64,000 nt of DNA, from contig JAUCBJ010006595.1 of assembly GCA_032718475.1 (NCBI GenBank), positions 38,927 to 102,926 of the forward strand, read 5' to 3'. The notes beneath the pieces were generated by a model, which saw nothing but the letters and a program-made list of their open reading frames with translations, did no database searches and was not told where the DNA came from. A program made the position numbers and the translations under genes. Origin of the DNA: Nemertoderma westbladi (taxonomy: Eukaryota; Xenacoelomorpha; Nemertodermatida; Nemertodermatidae). Positions 32,954 to 44,980 of the stretch are shown here, one piece after another; within the stretch, counting starts at the first letter, position 1, and each line of letters begins with the position of its first letter.

Positions 32954-34618
32954 CTAACTCGGGTTGTTTCTTTCGAATTCAGTGTGCAACAAGATATGAT
33001 GTTTCGCGCCGCACTTAGCACACCTTGCGTCGGAGTAACAGGTTCGCCGTTGGTGTCCTTGTCCGAGGCAATTATAACACAACCGCTTATTCCACATGAC
33101 TTCACGTCTATCTATTAGGGATTTCTTTAGGAATTCATCACATACACTTAAACGGTGGGGCCCGTCGCACAGCACACATTTTGGTTTGATGTTACTTACT
33201 TTACCTTGGGTAACGTTGTGCACACTCGTTCTTCCCTCGGGCTTTCTTCCGTGATCTCTCTTAGGAGACGTAGGAGGAGTTTTTGTTACCTGTTCTCTCC
33301 TGTCATTGGTTCGAGACTTAAATTTACTTACGTCTTTAGGCGCTTTGTTGACATAGTAAGATCTTTCAGTGTCTTTCCCGCTGTCCTCCTCTGGAGAAGC
33401 CTGGCTTTCGCCGTCGTCTGTATAACACACTGGTGTTACTTTTCTCCTAGAAACGGGTTTCTCACTTACCTTATTTTCCGGTGTCTTCTCTCTGGACTGC
33501 TTTAGGAGCTGTAATTTCACTTCTCTATCTAAGAATGACATGAGATCAGTCATGGTAGGGTCTCGTCGTTGTTGTTCCATCATATATAACACCTTCTTAT
33601 CCCAGCGTGTACCTACTCCACCCTTGGGCAAAGCAGATGCTAAGGCTCTTACAACCATAGAATTCTGGTATTCATGAGACTTACCTAGCCAATCTAATTG
33701 TCTACAGATCTCCTGAATCTCATCGGAAAACTCTATAATCCCGCTGCTAAGAAACTTTCGGGGCGCCATTAATTTTGCATACAAATACCCAGCTATGTCA
33801 TTCCTATTACCATACCTGATGTTTAATGTATTCCAAACTTGTCTTAATCCATCTGGATGTCCAATAAACTTTAACGCCATTAACTTGGGAGGTCCTTCCA
33901 AACACTCGATGAGGAATCTAAGTTTCTCTCCGTTAGATAGTACAGAGTTCTGTATGTTATCTTTATAATATTCATTAAAAGGTAACCATTTCATCTCATC
34001 TCCATTGAACTTGACGATCTCTCCCACCTTTACTGCTTGACGGGCTTCGGTTCTAGCCATTTGACGCGTAAAACTTTCTTGGGCCATCGTATTATTTAAT
34101 ATCGAGTTATCGGTATATAAATTTCTCGGATTATTATCAGGTCTATATGGAATATCATTGTCAACAGGTTTATAATTACCCTTAATAGGGTTTACTATAG
34201 GAGTTTCTACTTCACTAGCAGTATAGATGCGCGTAGGCTCCACACCTTGCGCATGAAATACTTCAGACCTAACAGGTTGACACATTGTTACAGAGGGTGG
34301 TGGTATACCCTTTTGTAGATTTACTAACTTATCGCGTTCTAACGCGATACGCTGCTGCACTTCCTGTAATTCTAACCTACTCTCTCTTACTGTTCCCCTT
34401 AACTGTTGAACAGTCCCCTCCAACTCTCGGACCTGTTGGGAGGAGCGAGCCTGATTCTCCTCCATCTGCCCGAGGAGAATATCCATCCCCCGCCGTCGCT
34501 CATCCACCCACTCAACCGCCGAAGCGGGAGCCGCCAACATAGTAGCGGGTAGACGAGGGATGATGGGCGACAAATTGTTAATGTCTCGCTCGGCGAGTTG
34601 ACTGAGGAACTGTCCCAC
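32954..34618 (-). pseudogene. Gag C-terminal half and nucleocapsid, copy C
   Basis: The frame runs from a shift near 34600 to the TAG at 32956-32954. It contains a coiled-coil-like heptad stretch (VRELEGTVQQLRGTVRESRL region), the DUF1759-like Pao Gag domain (KWLPFNEYYKD, LIECLEGPPKLMALKF), a Lys/Ser/Pro-rich linker with repeated K/Q/D-V-S triplets, and a complete zinc set: CVLC...H...C, CYNCLGQGHQRRTC and CAKCGAKHHILLH. It is collinear with copies A and B. Confidence 0.88.
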
Positions 34619-36344
34619 CGGATACAGGTAGTTTAGTACTGTGCAAAGGGAATTTAGAGTTAGGTTCTGGAAGTACAGGGGTCTCTATCACAGAGGGAGT
34701 GGCTTCAAGAACAGGCCTAATTATTTCAGACTCATCCACTATAGTAGGGAGTCTTTCTACTCTAATACTTTGGTCAGTGGGTTCTGTACTACCTAAGTCT
34801 GCTCTAGCTAGTTGCCTTCTCACAGCTGGGGGCAAATTAGGCAATTTCTGATGGTGAGGCATTCTTCTACGTCTGTTGGAACGAGATCTATTTCCTCCGC
34901 CTTCAGGATCGGTGGTATCGCCTTCATCAGATGATGTAAATCCCTGTCTCTTGGGAGTAGATCGACTTATCATCTGCATCTGACTAGCTGTTATTTGTTT
35001 ATTTAGGTAATCTTGCTTCTCTTGAAGATTTTCCAACTCTAGTTGGGCTGTCTCTTCAGATGCCTTCCGTTTGGTTTCCGCCACTGCCAATGCGGCCTTT
35101 CTTTCAACCTCCACCGCTGCCGCTGCCGCTTTCCTTTTAGCTTCTACCGCTGCCGCTGCCGCTTCCTGTCTGTCTTCTATCTGTTTCTTCTTTACTTGTT
35201 CTTCTTGGACCCTAGCGATGCGGATGCGTTCATCAAATTTAGCTTGGTTTGCAGCTATCATTTCCGCGTCTATTGCGTCCAACACAAACTTGGCTCCTTC
35301 ACTATTAGGGCGAAGTCCAGCCAGCCATCTCTTCAACTCTTCGTCACCTAAAAATCGTTGATCGTCCGACAGATAGATGTCAATAGCGTCCTTCTTCTGA
35401 GGTTTCTCTAATGTAACCTCGCTTTCCACTTGAGAAAAGGCAGCGTCTGTTGATTCTCCGTGGGTCGAGCGCTCAGTTAGCTGAATTTTCCATTGGATCG
35501 TTCCTTGAACCTTGAGACTCACCCGTTGGAACCAAGTCTTGACAGCAACTTGCAACGACGTGTCTTGGGTTCTCTTCGAAGCTTCCTCAAATGCTGATAG
35601 GAGCAGTCTGATTCTTAGGATTCTTACTCGAACTTGATAAAGCAGCTCTCCCTGCTCTTGAGGTCCTTGATGTTGTTGAAACAGTTGTTCCTCTAATCGC
35701 TCTAAAGAGCTGAAGAATCCCTGTACATATCCTGCTGCCGACCTCTTCCAAACAGCTGGATCACTAGTATCCTTTGTCACTCCCATCCTGTATAAATATT
35801 CCCAGGCAGCTTCCGATAAGTTAAATGGGAGTCCGGGTCTGGGGAAGTTCCATTGCGTCTCGACAATAGACTTCAGTTCCTCCCTTGTGTATCCCGCATA
35901 ACTGTCCTTGGTCGATCGCTTACTTCTCGCCCAATCGATTTGGTGTTCCTCCACCACAATCAATACCCTAGTGAGTACGGCTGCCAGAAGAATGAGAAGG
36001 GGATCCGAATAAACCGCATCTGCCATCTTTGCTCCACGCTCGGGTGTCAACTCTACAGTATCTGAACTACTGGAGCTATCGGGCCGCTGAGAACTAAGTT
36101 CTCGGCTCGGTTGTGGCTGTAGTTTAACAGCTGCCTCTTGGCCCCGCTTAACTTGAGCCCGAGTGCCTATGATAGACCGACGGTGTTTGACTAGCCTAGG
36201 GTCTGATACTACTACTGGAGGGATGATCTTTCTTACAGTAGGAGGTGAGTTGAACTTCGGTCTCAAACGTTCCACACTCCTATCTGGGTCACAGATGGTT
36301 GTATCTAGGAGACTGTCTGACAGGTTTTGCTTTGTGTCAGACAT
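34578..36344 (-). pseudogene. Gag N-terminal half, copy C (588 codons, frameshifted at its end)
   Basis: It starts at the same MSDTKQNLSD as copy A and is the only full N-terminal Gag in the window. It shows the Ser/Glu-rich N-terminus, the DPLLILLAAVLTRVLIVVEEHQ block, the region deleted from copy A (NFPRPGLPFNLSEAAW through the KTWFQRV block), and an Ala/Glu/Lys-rich coiled-coil-like stretch at about residues 370-450 with an Arg-rich linker after it. Near 34600 an 11-base length difference from copy A moves the frame, so the next segment is read from 34618. It could be translated as a truncated Gag. Confidence 0.85.
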
Positions 36345-38387
36345 GTTTGTTTGTACAGTTGAATGCCTACTGCTATAATTACAGTTAAGGCAAGTCTAGT
36401 AATTAAGTATCAACTGTTAGCCTAGTAATTAATTACCGATATCGTTACTCTATGTAACGTGATATATGTACAATATATTAGAATACCGGTATACACTTAT
36501 AGTATATATAAGTATTATTACGGATAGGATATTAGGGTTCGTCACAGAATACCGGTATATAATTTCAGCGCAAATATATAGATATATAATAAGCCTAATG
36601 TAAATACCGGTATACAGCTTACACTTATAGTATATATAAGTATAATTATAAACTAGAATTAATTACAGAATACCGGTATATAATTTCAGCTTAAATTTAT
36701 AGAAATAAATATAATAAGCCTAACGTGAATACCGGTATACAGCTTACACTTATAGTATATATAAGTATAATTATAGACTAGAATTAATTACAGAATACCG
36801 GTATATAATTTCAGCTTAAATTTATAGAAATAAATATAATAAGCCTAACGTGAATACCGGTACGTCAATTATTTTAGAATAATTGAATTTCTGAATTTTA
36901 GGGTTACTTAGTTACTTTACTTCACTTTATTACCGTTATTTAAGCAGTAGTCCAACTGATATTAAGACCTAATTGTTGTATGACAGGCCTACTATTTTAT
37001 AAATCGGTTTGAGTTGATTTATAATATATATATACCCGTTTAATGGGTTTTGTTACAATATTTGAAATAAATGTTATTATTTCTGGGAAGGAGTTACTAC
37101 ACAGAAGCTGTACGCTCTCAGTGAAGTGCTACTTGTTGGACACTAAAACAAATAATTCTACTTGCCTAAGTTACTTATTACTACAAATTACGTACAATTA
37201 CGGGGTGAGATTACAATCTCTAAATAAACACAAAAAATTACACGTACGAATTTTTTAGGGTCAATTTTACAAGAAATCTTCAAACCAGCCTAACAGGGAG
37301 TTAGAATATCTGGTTATTACAAACGGACAAGATACTATGGTATATGAAAATAATAAAGCAGTAGTAAATTTATTGCGTTGTCTAGATAGGAAAATACCAC
37401 CGTCTGACGACTTATAGCCGTAGCGCTATAAGTACTACGTTATGTACCCGGAGTGTTCCTACCTAGAAGTTAATTACCGCAGCCTACCATAGCTAACGTG
37501 CCTATTAACCACTTTACAACACAAATATACTGCCCACACACTAATTACCTTCGGAAAGCACTGTACACTAAACCCTAAATTAGGTACAAGTACTTATACA
37601 ACAAATAACCAGCAGTTAAAAATACTTGTACAGCTAAAAGAACCACGGTATCTGCCGGAGTGACCAGAGCAGAAAATCACCAGTCTTTACCTACGCCAAA
37701 CAGTCCTGATGTAGTACCGGGGTTAATTTAACTATAACGGTATGTATAACAAGCACAATTACTGTAGGAATAAACTTGGGGTTGTGAATGTTGCGAATAA
37801 TCGCATATACTCTGAATAATAAATATTACGCTACCCGTACAGACTACACAAACAAAATACAGACCAAACGCTGGCAGACTACTATCAAGCCTAAATAAAC
37901 TATAGTATATGCAGACTCCGAAATGGTTAGTTAGTATGCGTTCTAACCGAGTAGTACGACTTATTCTTTCGGGGGGGGGATTTACCTTATAGCACTGGAT
38001 GCCCCCACGTTCCTAACTAGTACTTTATCGGACATACACTCTACACACACTGCAATCTCTTCAGACTTAACAACAGTCAGACAACAATCCAGCCTACAAA
38101 TTATTTATACAATCTGAGCAGGCTTACACGCCTTCTGCTCAATATTAACTTACAGGTAAATAAAACTGACAGAAATAAGTAAAATCTCAATAAAAAACCA
38201 GGGCTGCAGTCCCTGATTAAATATCAAGACCTACCGGTATATAATTATCAAATCGAATAATACTGATGTACCTGTACTGCTGTAAGTACCGGTTCGGGTG
38301 GTTAGGTAGTTAGGCCTACTGGTTACCGGTCGACCGGTACTTTTGCCTTTATTGCCTACGTTGCAATAAAGAAAGAATAACTGTTAT
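36345..38387 (-). other. 5' leader of copy C, about 2 kb
   Basis: No gene is seen. On the minus strand it runs from the LTR end to the gag ATG. The gag-proximal 0.85 kb matches 1-685 of copy A and holds a tandem repeat (36480-36860). The LTR-proximal 1.2 kb has no counterpart in the window. No 18-nt stretch complementary to a common tRNA 3' end beginning with TGG follows the LTR, so the primer site is not identified. A run of nine G is at about 37971-37979. Confidence 0.6.
36480..36860 (-). repeat. Tandem repeat of 121-125 bp in the leader of copy C
   Basis: Three units, each with AATACCGGTATATAATTTC, a TTTATAGAAATAAATATA tract and an ATACAGCTTACACTTATAG tract. Repeat marks (accggtat) are at 36551, 36672 and 36797. 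A more degenerate version is at about 310-600 in copy A. Confidence 0.75.
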
Positions 38388-39553
38388 TGTTCACGCTTTT
38401 AGACCTTTAGCAGTTTAACCTGCCAATTTTAGGTGTCTTCTAGGTTATAAATCGACTTTAGCCTATAACAAGTATTTGATACACATAAAGTTACATTAGC
38501 CGAAGCCAGCCTATGCGCGATCATTCACCCACGGTTAAGGGAGACTGGATTCGGAAGCTCTGACCTTATTGCGGTGTAGACCTACTGTACTATTCGATTG
38601 ATCGTTAATATAATCTCTGACAAATATTATTCACTTTCGGGAAATATTAACAGTTCCTTTAGGACGTGGGGCTCTAAGTATGTAAACAGAGTTATGACTT
38701 ACACTAAACACAACGGGATGGCTAATGATTTTCGTATAAAGTGCATTCTTTAGGAAATGCTTTGTTATCTGTCACACTAATGCACACTACCGCACACTGC
38801 TGCACACTGATCTGCCGACCTTCACTAAATTTGATCATATATAAGGAGAATAGCAACCGACACATGTAGGGTCTATGAAATAGCATTCAATTCACTCCAA
38901 AACCACTATAATGTAAGTCGCAATTGCTATATGTAACCGGTCTCTCTAACCTTTAGTATATCAAGAAGATTGGGGTTTTTTGATTATTTATCGATATTCT
39001 CCAAATATAACAACATATCCATCAACTTCAAACAATTAATAACCGACAGTAAATAGCAGTAAAATAATGCGGTGAAAGGTTAGGTGAGTCTGGTATGCCA
39101 GGATAACAGTTATACGTTTCTATAATCAAAGCCGTTCTAATGTTTGGCTAAAGTCTGAAACACAGAATAATTCCAAAGCCGATGTTCTGGGCTCAGGAAA
39201 AAAGGTAAACAAAGACCATAATGCATTGCGCGATCTTCCGTAGGCTTCTGTACAAGATAAAATGAAAATCGCTCTGATTGGTCGAGTGAGCCTGAACAAA
39301 GAAAGCCAAAAGCTCCACATTGACATATCAGCTGATAGATGTCGTCATCTGAACTACACTGTATTAAGAGTATTTTGGCGCATTGCGGCATAAAATGGCT
39401 TGTTATGTCCGCTAAAGTACACATACAGAAAAATGGCTTTTTATGTCCACTAAAACACCTACACAGTAAGAAAACGGCTTTTTATGTCCGCTAAAATACC
39501 TACAGAGTACTTTGCGGGGAGAATGACTAGCTAGATCCGCAAAAGCCTTTACA
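38388..39553 (-). repeat. LTR at the 5' side of copy C (about 1,166 bp)
   Basis: On the minus strand it starts TGTAAAGGC at 39553 and ends GCGTGAACA at 38388. It is homologous to the other LTRs and retains the TATA-like TTATATATGA, but it is clearly divergent from the 3' LTR of the same element: about 10% in the best stretches and about 30% in others. The outer flank (aactt on the minus strand) does not match the flank of the 3' LTR (atctc). It may be a true 5' LTR of an old insertion, or an LTR joined secondarily. Confidence 0.75.
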
Positions 39554-39842
39554 AAGTTCTTCCTAATAAAATTACAGTTTATTAAATATAAGAAATAATT
39601 GTATATTATTATTAAGAATCAGTGCATTAAGCGATATCGAAAGGGGTACATTGATTACACTTTGATTGCTTATTCCTATATGAACAGTGTGAGACTTGAT
39701 TTGATTTTGCAGGACTATATGCATGCAATATAAGCAGCCAGAAATTTGTATAGCAAATTATATTTATATTATATTTAATATATTTTAAGCAATATGCTCT
39801 TATGTCTATCACAACATTACAATCTTCAAGTTTACGAATATG
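39554..39842. other. AT-rich flank, nothing recognised
   Basis: I see no gene, RNA or repeat. The first about 45 bp, read on the minus strand, vaguely resemble the sequence that follows the ORF-X stop in copy C, but the match is too weak to rely on. Confidence 0.4.
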
Positions 39843-40412
39843 TGACTGTTTATTGTTTTGGTTAGGAAATCCCGCCTCTGTAACCTACCCCTTTCCCTCA
39901 ATTAGTTAAATGATCGTTTATTGTTTTGGTTAGAAAATCCCGACTCTGTAAAATGCTCCTTTCCCTCAATTAGTTATAAGTGATCGTTTATTGTATTGGT
40001 TAGAAAATACCGGCTCTGTAACCTGCTCCTTTCCCTCAATTAGTTAATTAGTTAAGTGATCGTTTATTATTTTGGTTAGGAAATCACGCCTCTGTAACCT
40101 GCTCCTTTCTCTCAATTGGTAATTTTATCATTTATTGTTTTGGTTAGAAAAGACCACCTATGTAACCTGCTCCTTTCCTTCAGTTGGTAAAGTGATTGTT
40201 TATTGTTTTCGTTAGAAAATCCCGCTTATGTAACCTGCTCCTTTCCCTGATTTGGTAAAGTGACCGTTTATTGTTTTTGATATATATATTTGTTAGAAAG
40301 GCTAGTCTCTGTAACCTGCTCCTTTCCTTCATTTGGTAAAGTGACTGTTTATTGTTTTGGTTAGAAAATCCGGCCTTAACCTGCTCCTTTCCATCAATTG
40401 GTAATTGTTTTT
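39843..40412. repeat. Minisatellite of about eight 65-80 bp units
   Basis: Each unit contains GTTTATTGTTTTGGTTAG, then a variable AAATCCCGCCTCTG, then TAACCTGCTCCTTTCCCTC and AATTGGT or AATTAGTTA. Unit starts are near 39848, 39914, 39987, 40062, 40131, 40196, 40267 and 40348. Single inverted units occur at about 48567-48650 and 49677-49760, each inside another repeat. Confidence 0.88.
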
Positions 40413-41869
40413 GGCTATAAAATGAGTGTTTTGCTGTTATGTGGTAATCGATTATCGACAACAACCACAAACTATTAAATTTAGAGTCTTTTACCACAGG
40501 CGCATATGGAAATCTATCCCATACATGCCATAGTCTATAAATCATGGAATTTTGAATGTTTTGGCAAAGGCATAGTGAAACCAACTTTCCGACAGACCAG
40601 AAATCAACAAATTTTGAATGTTTTGGCATAGGCATGTTGAAATCAACTGTCTGACAGTCCAGAAATCAGCGGTCTGACAGTTTGAAGAAATACATACATA
40701 AAAAGGACAACAAAAGTCATTAAAGGGACAACAAAAGTCATTATGCACAATTCGTAAAAAATCACTGCCTTTTACAATTATTTGGCTTTGTTCTTTGTAG
40801 TTTCTGAGATATGTGTTTGATACAACAGTACAACCAATCTGCCAGTTATATTATATCTTATTTTCAATAACCGCCATTCATTCATCCATTCCTTAAATAT
40901 TGTTGTAAACTTAACACTCACTACACAGCTACAGCACTACAACGCAGTCAATATTAATAAATCTGGCTGGATCTTGCCACAACCAATAACAAGCCAATCT
41001 ATTAGCTCAACCTAAGACTCTAACAGGTCTAAGATAAATTGCTATGATCTGATGATGACCAGCTGAGTGCTGCCTACCACTTTGTGGAAGCCGCCTTGCA
41101 GAATATTAGTCAGTCCAGCAGTGAGGTTTTTATTGTTGGTCTAGTTAAAGACAGAACTCAAGAGTCTGTAGTCTGTGGGTTTCATGCATGGCAGCATGAC
41201 AGCATGGCCTGGCCAGTGGCCATGGAACCAAAATATTTTTGTCATCAGAAATTTTCAAAAAAACAAGCAATTGGCTGGCTCTTTTTTGTGATCAAAAACC
41301 TAAAAACCTAGTTCAGTAGTTTTAGGCTTTTTTCAAATTTTATGTTTTTGACAAAAATCGTCAAAAACCTAACAGCCTATGGCAGTATGCAGTAAGGTGT
41401 AAGGCCTTTGTCTGGCTGTTAGGGTTAGTCAGTTAGTGTTCAATTAGTGCTATACAGCTATAATTGGGGTTTCGGCCGCCACTACTGCACTATCAGACTG
41501 TCAGACTATTGTAACCTTGCTGCCTTGCGAGGCCCTCGAGTACCGTAAGAAAGTGGCGCATCTAGAGTTGTCTAGTGTGAATAGTGTGATATCCCCGTAC
41601 TGCAGTACTGACTGCATACAGCTGTACAGCGATAGGCATACAGCAGTAGGCCAACAGGGCCAAAGTACTGAAGTAGTACTGTAGTACATAATTGACCTAA
41701 TTTCAGTATTTCAAATCCATTGTATTGGAATCGATTTCGAACGAAATTGCAGCGAACTCGCTACCGGTACCAGTAGGCCTACAACTTCCAGTCCAGCTGC
41801 CCGGTATTGGTAATTTTTACCTTTATAAATCAGTAAATTGCACCGATATTGACTGATTGACGTGGCGTT
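40413..41869. other. Intergenic region upstream of the zinc-finger gene
   Basis: No convincing gene is present. It contains two tandem units of about 62 bp (40547-40608 and 40609-40670, marked by TTTTGAATGTTTTGGCA), a doublet of GGACAACAAAAGTCATTA, and from about 41560 to 41700 a GTAC/CAG-rich tract (GTACTGCAGTACTG, AGTACTGTAGTAC) also seen upstream of the other two host genes. The promoter and 5' UTR of the zinc-finger gene should lie at the right end. Confidence 0.5.
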
Positions 41870-43243
41870 ATGAGCCGTTTTGATAAAACATCATGTACCG
41901 GTAGCGACGATCGGCCAACGCACCTAGAAACGAAAATATCAATTGAACATGAGGCGTCATCAAGTTTTGAAACAACATCGATCATACCGGTGGTTTCTAC
42001 AATTATACCAACTATTATACCAATTAATTCTACAAGCATAATGAAACCCCTCAGTGCTCCTTCATCGATTCATTTACAGCGTCGCTTACTGTTATACAGA
42101 AGTGCTAGAGACAGGATTAATGCCCCTAAATCCTTTGAATCAGTGTTTAAAGTTAGTAAAAGTAAATGTTGCTACTGCGGAGCAACTTTAAAGAACCGGC
42201 GAGATTTACACAACCATCTGCAGGAACAGCACAGGGAGTATTTGCACAATTGCAGCGATTGTAAAAAGAGTTTTCCCACAATGATTAAGTTGAAACGACA
42301 TAGAATTATAGCCCATAAGACTAAAGTTTACGCCTGTACTAAGTGTTCCCAGGAGTTTAATCACAAAACCATCCTGGTACAACATCTAAAAACCGCTCAC
42401 CCAAAACCTCGCAAGATAAAGAAATCCGCAGCGGTGAACTGTCCAAAATGCGATAAAACATTCTCCAGCTCTCGAAATTTGCAACGCCACATTAGCGGAG
42501 TCCACAACGACGGATTCCATTTCCAGTGCGACCAGTGTCCGAAAGAGTTCGCAAAGAAACAGAATTTAAAATGTCACGTCCGGGCGTTTCATAACCAGTT
42601 GTATAAGTGCAATCTCTGCAATAAGTCATTGGGTAACTCTCGTAGTCTCCGAGGACATATCGACTCCGTTCATAAAAAAATCAAAAATTATGCCTGCCCG
42701 GAATGTCTAATACCGTTTGCGTTTAAAGCGCAAGTGAAGTCGCACATTGCCGCAGTCCATGAGAAAAGCGTTAAGTTGCCGTGCCCGCAGTGTGGCAAGA
42801 ATTTCACCACGAGAGGAAGTTTAAACCGCCATCTGAGGTGCATCCACGAGAAACCAGCGGAATCCAGACCGGAACAAACATGTCCGATTTGCGATAAAGT
42901 ATTCTCCGAGAAACACATTGTAACGCGTCATATCCGATTGGTTCACGAGAATATGTTCGCGTATAGTTGCTCTATTTGTGGGACCGAGAGATCTTACAAA
43001 GAGAAATCCCATCTGCGGCATCATATGGAGTCGGTTCACCAAGGTATACGGTACGAGTGCTCCTTGTGTTTCAAAGAGTTCACGACAAAAAGTCAACTAA
43101 AACAACATATTCGATCAGTTCACGAAGGTATTCGCCACAACTGCGAGTTTTGCAATAAAATATTTTGTATAAAGTCGGATCTCAACCACCATACAAGATC
43201 CGTACACGAGTACCAAGTGAAACCGTCAGGTCAGAGAGATTAA
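41870..43243 (+). CDS. C2H2 zinc-finger protein, 12 fingers, single exon
   Basis: A 457-aa ORF. The N-terminal 95 residues are Ser/Thr-rich and unstructured, without a KRAB, SCAN, BTB or ZAD domain that I can see. From about residue 98 to 450 there are 12 tandem C2H2 fingers of the form CX2CX12HX3-5H, among them KCCYCGATLKNRRDLHNHL, FQCDQCPKEFAKKQNLKCH and YECSLCFKEFTTKSQLKQH. Finger ten has two extra residues between its Cys and His pairs. Linkers are mostly SVHE/AVHEK-like rather than the canonical TGEKP, so specificity cannot be guessed. It is presumably a nuclear, sequence-specific DNA-binding regulator. The ATG is the first in frame and is preceded by CGTT, a non-optimal Kozak context. 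I cannot assign an orthologue. Confidence 0.88.
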   Translation: MSRFDKTSCTGSDDRPTHLETKISIEHEASSSFETTSIIPVVSTIIPTIIPINSTSIMKPLSAPSSIHLQRRLLLYRSARDRINAPKSFESVFKVSKSKCCYCGATLKNRRDLHNHLQEQHREYLHNCSDCKKSFPTMIKLKRHRIIAHKTKVYACTKCSQEFNHKTILVQHLKTAHPKPRKIKKSAAVNCPKCDKTFSSSRNLQRHISGVHNDGFHFQCDQCPKEFAKKQNLKCHVRAFHNQLYKCNLCNKSLGNSRSLRGHIDSVHKKIKNYACPECLIPFAFKAQVKSHIAAVHEKSVKLPCPQCGKNFTTRGSLNRHLRCIHEKPAESRPEQTCPICDKVFSEKHIVTRHIRLVHENMFAYSCSICGTERSYKEKSHLRHHMESVHQGIRYECSLCFKEFTTKSQLKQHIRSVHEGIRHNCEFCNKIFCIKSDLNHHTRSVHEYQVKPSGQRD

Positions 43244-44186
43244 TCGAAACGATGTTAATCTAATATTAATTATTAGAAATACATGAAATGTTGTAGATTA
43301 GCCTGTTTCGTTTTCTATAAATATATACCACCCACGGAAATATAAAATTATTGTTGATTATAGTAAATATTCACTGTTACTATGTAGTTTAGTAGTATTA
43401 GGTAAAATTAAAGAAGTAGTACATTGTTTGTTATGTTATAATTATAAATACTGTGGAATGTTATGTTTTCTATATATAAATAGTAAAACAATGTTACTTT
43501 AAAACTTTAACTCTTTGATTGTTAAGGTTAGAAATCTTGTGTTGCATGAGTAGAGTAGTTAGATTTGTTAGAATTTATATGTATAAAGATAATCTGAGAT
43601 CGGCAGTCTAATATTGCATGTGTTGTTATTCACTTCTGTCATTCACATTGATATCATTGAAAGCCGTGAATATCAAACCCCCAGTCATTTTGTACTGTAA
43701 GTGGTTTTAAAATATCAGCTAAGGCCTACTTATAACACTGTCTTTAATCTGACTTTTGTAATAGTTCTGGAATATCTAATTATTTAAATAAAAGTGATCC
43801 TGCGCCGTTACGAGATACTGAAACTTTTTGTTTTTTACGAAATATTTCAAAAAGTTGCCTGCTCTTGTATTGCTTTTATTGCATTTTACTTTTATGTCAG
43901 TATGAAGAATTTCACATTAATTTCCAGACCCATTGGAGGTTTTGAAATTATATATTTCGGAAAAACAATATATATATATAGATAATATATAATATAGATA
44001 TATATATTTATATATATATAGATAATTGCCCTTTCATTATTCTTCAACCGGCAGGTTTGCCAGTCACCATAAATACAGCTGGGATCACTCGAATAGTCGG
44101 GGAATTTCATTTTATATTGAAATGGCAGGGAATTATAATATAAAATGGACAATTCAGGGAAAAGTTAGTATATATAGGCCTATATT
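43244..44186. other. 3' region of the zinc-finger gene and AT-rich spacer
   Basis: AT-rich with no gene. AATAAA-type signals are present, including AATAAAAG near 43787. A TA-rich microsatellite lies at about 43962-44030. The right end abuts the hAT-type MITE. Confidence 0.45.
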
Positions 44187-44980
44187 AGTGTTGCAACGGT
44201 ATCCCGATCTCGAAAATCGAGATCCCGATGGAAAAATATCGGGATTTGCTATATCTGTCTGAGTTTATATGCCCTGCAGCTTACAATAACAAATAACAAA
44301 AACAAACATTTTAGTAAAAAGCCACAATTTGAGGATTTTGGGATGATTGAGTCAGGAAATGTAAGGAAATTCCCAAGACATTTTTCCGGAAGTCTCCTAT
44401 TTTATTAATTTATTATATAATGATGTTTACTTTTAATAGTAAATATTTACTATGGGTGAAGTATACTTTTCCTTTCCGAAAATTTCCTTGAAAAAACATT
44501 TTTCCGGAAAATTCACAACCCTATAGAGATTGATGAAGGATAGATTGATTTACATGATTTATAACTGAATTTATATCTGAAATGCATTCATTAAATATAT
44601 ACATACATGAATGCCTATCTTTATTATAAGTAATAGAAAGACTGCTTGTTGCTTGTTATTGAATATGATAAACATTTTTATGTGGCAGCGATTCGGTAAG
44701 ACTGCTGCCGATAACCGATATATTAAACATGTTGTAGAAATTATATTAAAAACTTATGTGAAATGAAATATGTACACGTGGGAAATTAACTACGTCTGTG
44801 AAACATTTGAAAAAAAAGTTTGTGGATATTTTTACATATCTAGGCATTTTTAGAACATGAGATTTATCGAAAGATTTTTTACTCGCTATAAAGATGGCAG
44901 GGCAGATACTGTGGCTATTTTAAGTTTCGAATGAGGGTTGCCTCAATAAAATTAAAAATCCCGATCCCGTTGCACCACTA
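44187..44980. mobile_element. hAT-type non-autonomous DNA transposon (MITE), 794 bp
   Basis: The terminal inverted repeats are TAGTGTTGCAACGGTATC on the left and TAGTGGTGCAACGGGATC read from the right. They are flanked by a perfect 8-bp direct repeat GCCTATAT (44179-44186 and 44981-44988), the length expected for a hAT transposase. The interior has no transposase and includes a palindromic CTCGAAAATCGAG near the left end and AT-rich filler. It must have been moved in trans. Confidence 0.88.

Larger units (their letters stand above)
21306..39553 (-). mobile_element. Giant BEL/Pao-type element, copy C (about 18.2 kb, the most complete)
   Basis: On the minus strand the order is 5' LTR (39553-38388), leader of about 2.0 kb, gag-pol (36344-28279), intergenic region (28278-26645), ORF-X (26644-22538), purine tract, 3' LTR (22459-21306). 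The domain order is BEL/Pao, but the length is two to four times the usual 4-10 kb of that group. Gag-pol has two frameshifts and one stop; ORF-X is open. The five bases outside each LTR differ, so no target duplication is seen, and the two LTRs differ by more than 10% in aligned stretches. They may not come from a single insertion (see findings). No recognisable tRNA primer site follows the 5' LTR. Confidence 0.75.

Noticed and set aside
38330-38388. tRNA primer binding site after the 5' LTR of copy C
   Set aside because: No TGG-initial 18-nt stretch complementary to a common tRNA 3' end is visible, so I do not annotate one.
39554-39600. Remnant of an ORF-X 3' end next to the outer LTR of copy C
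   Set aside because: Only a weak AT-rich resemblance over about 45 bp; not distinguishable from chance by eye.
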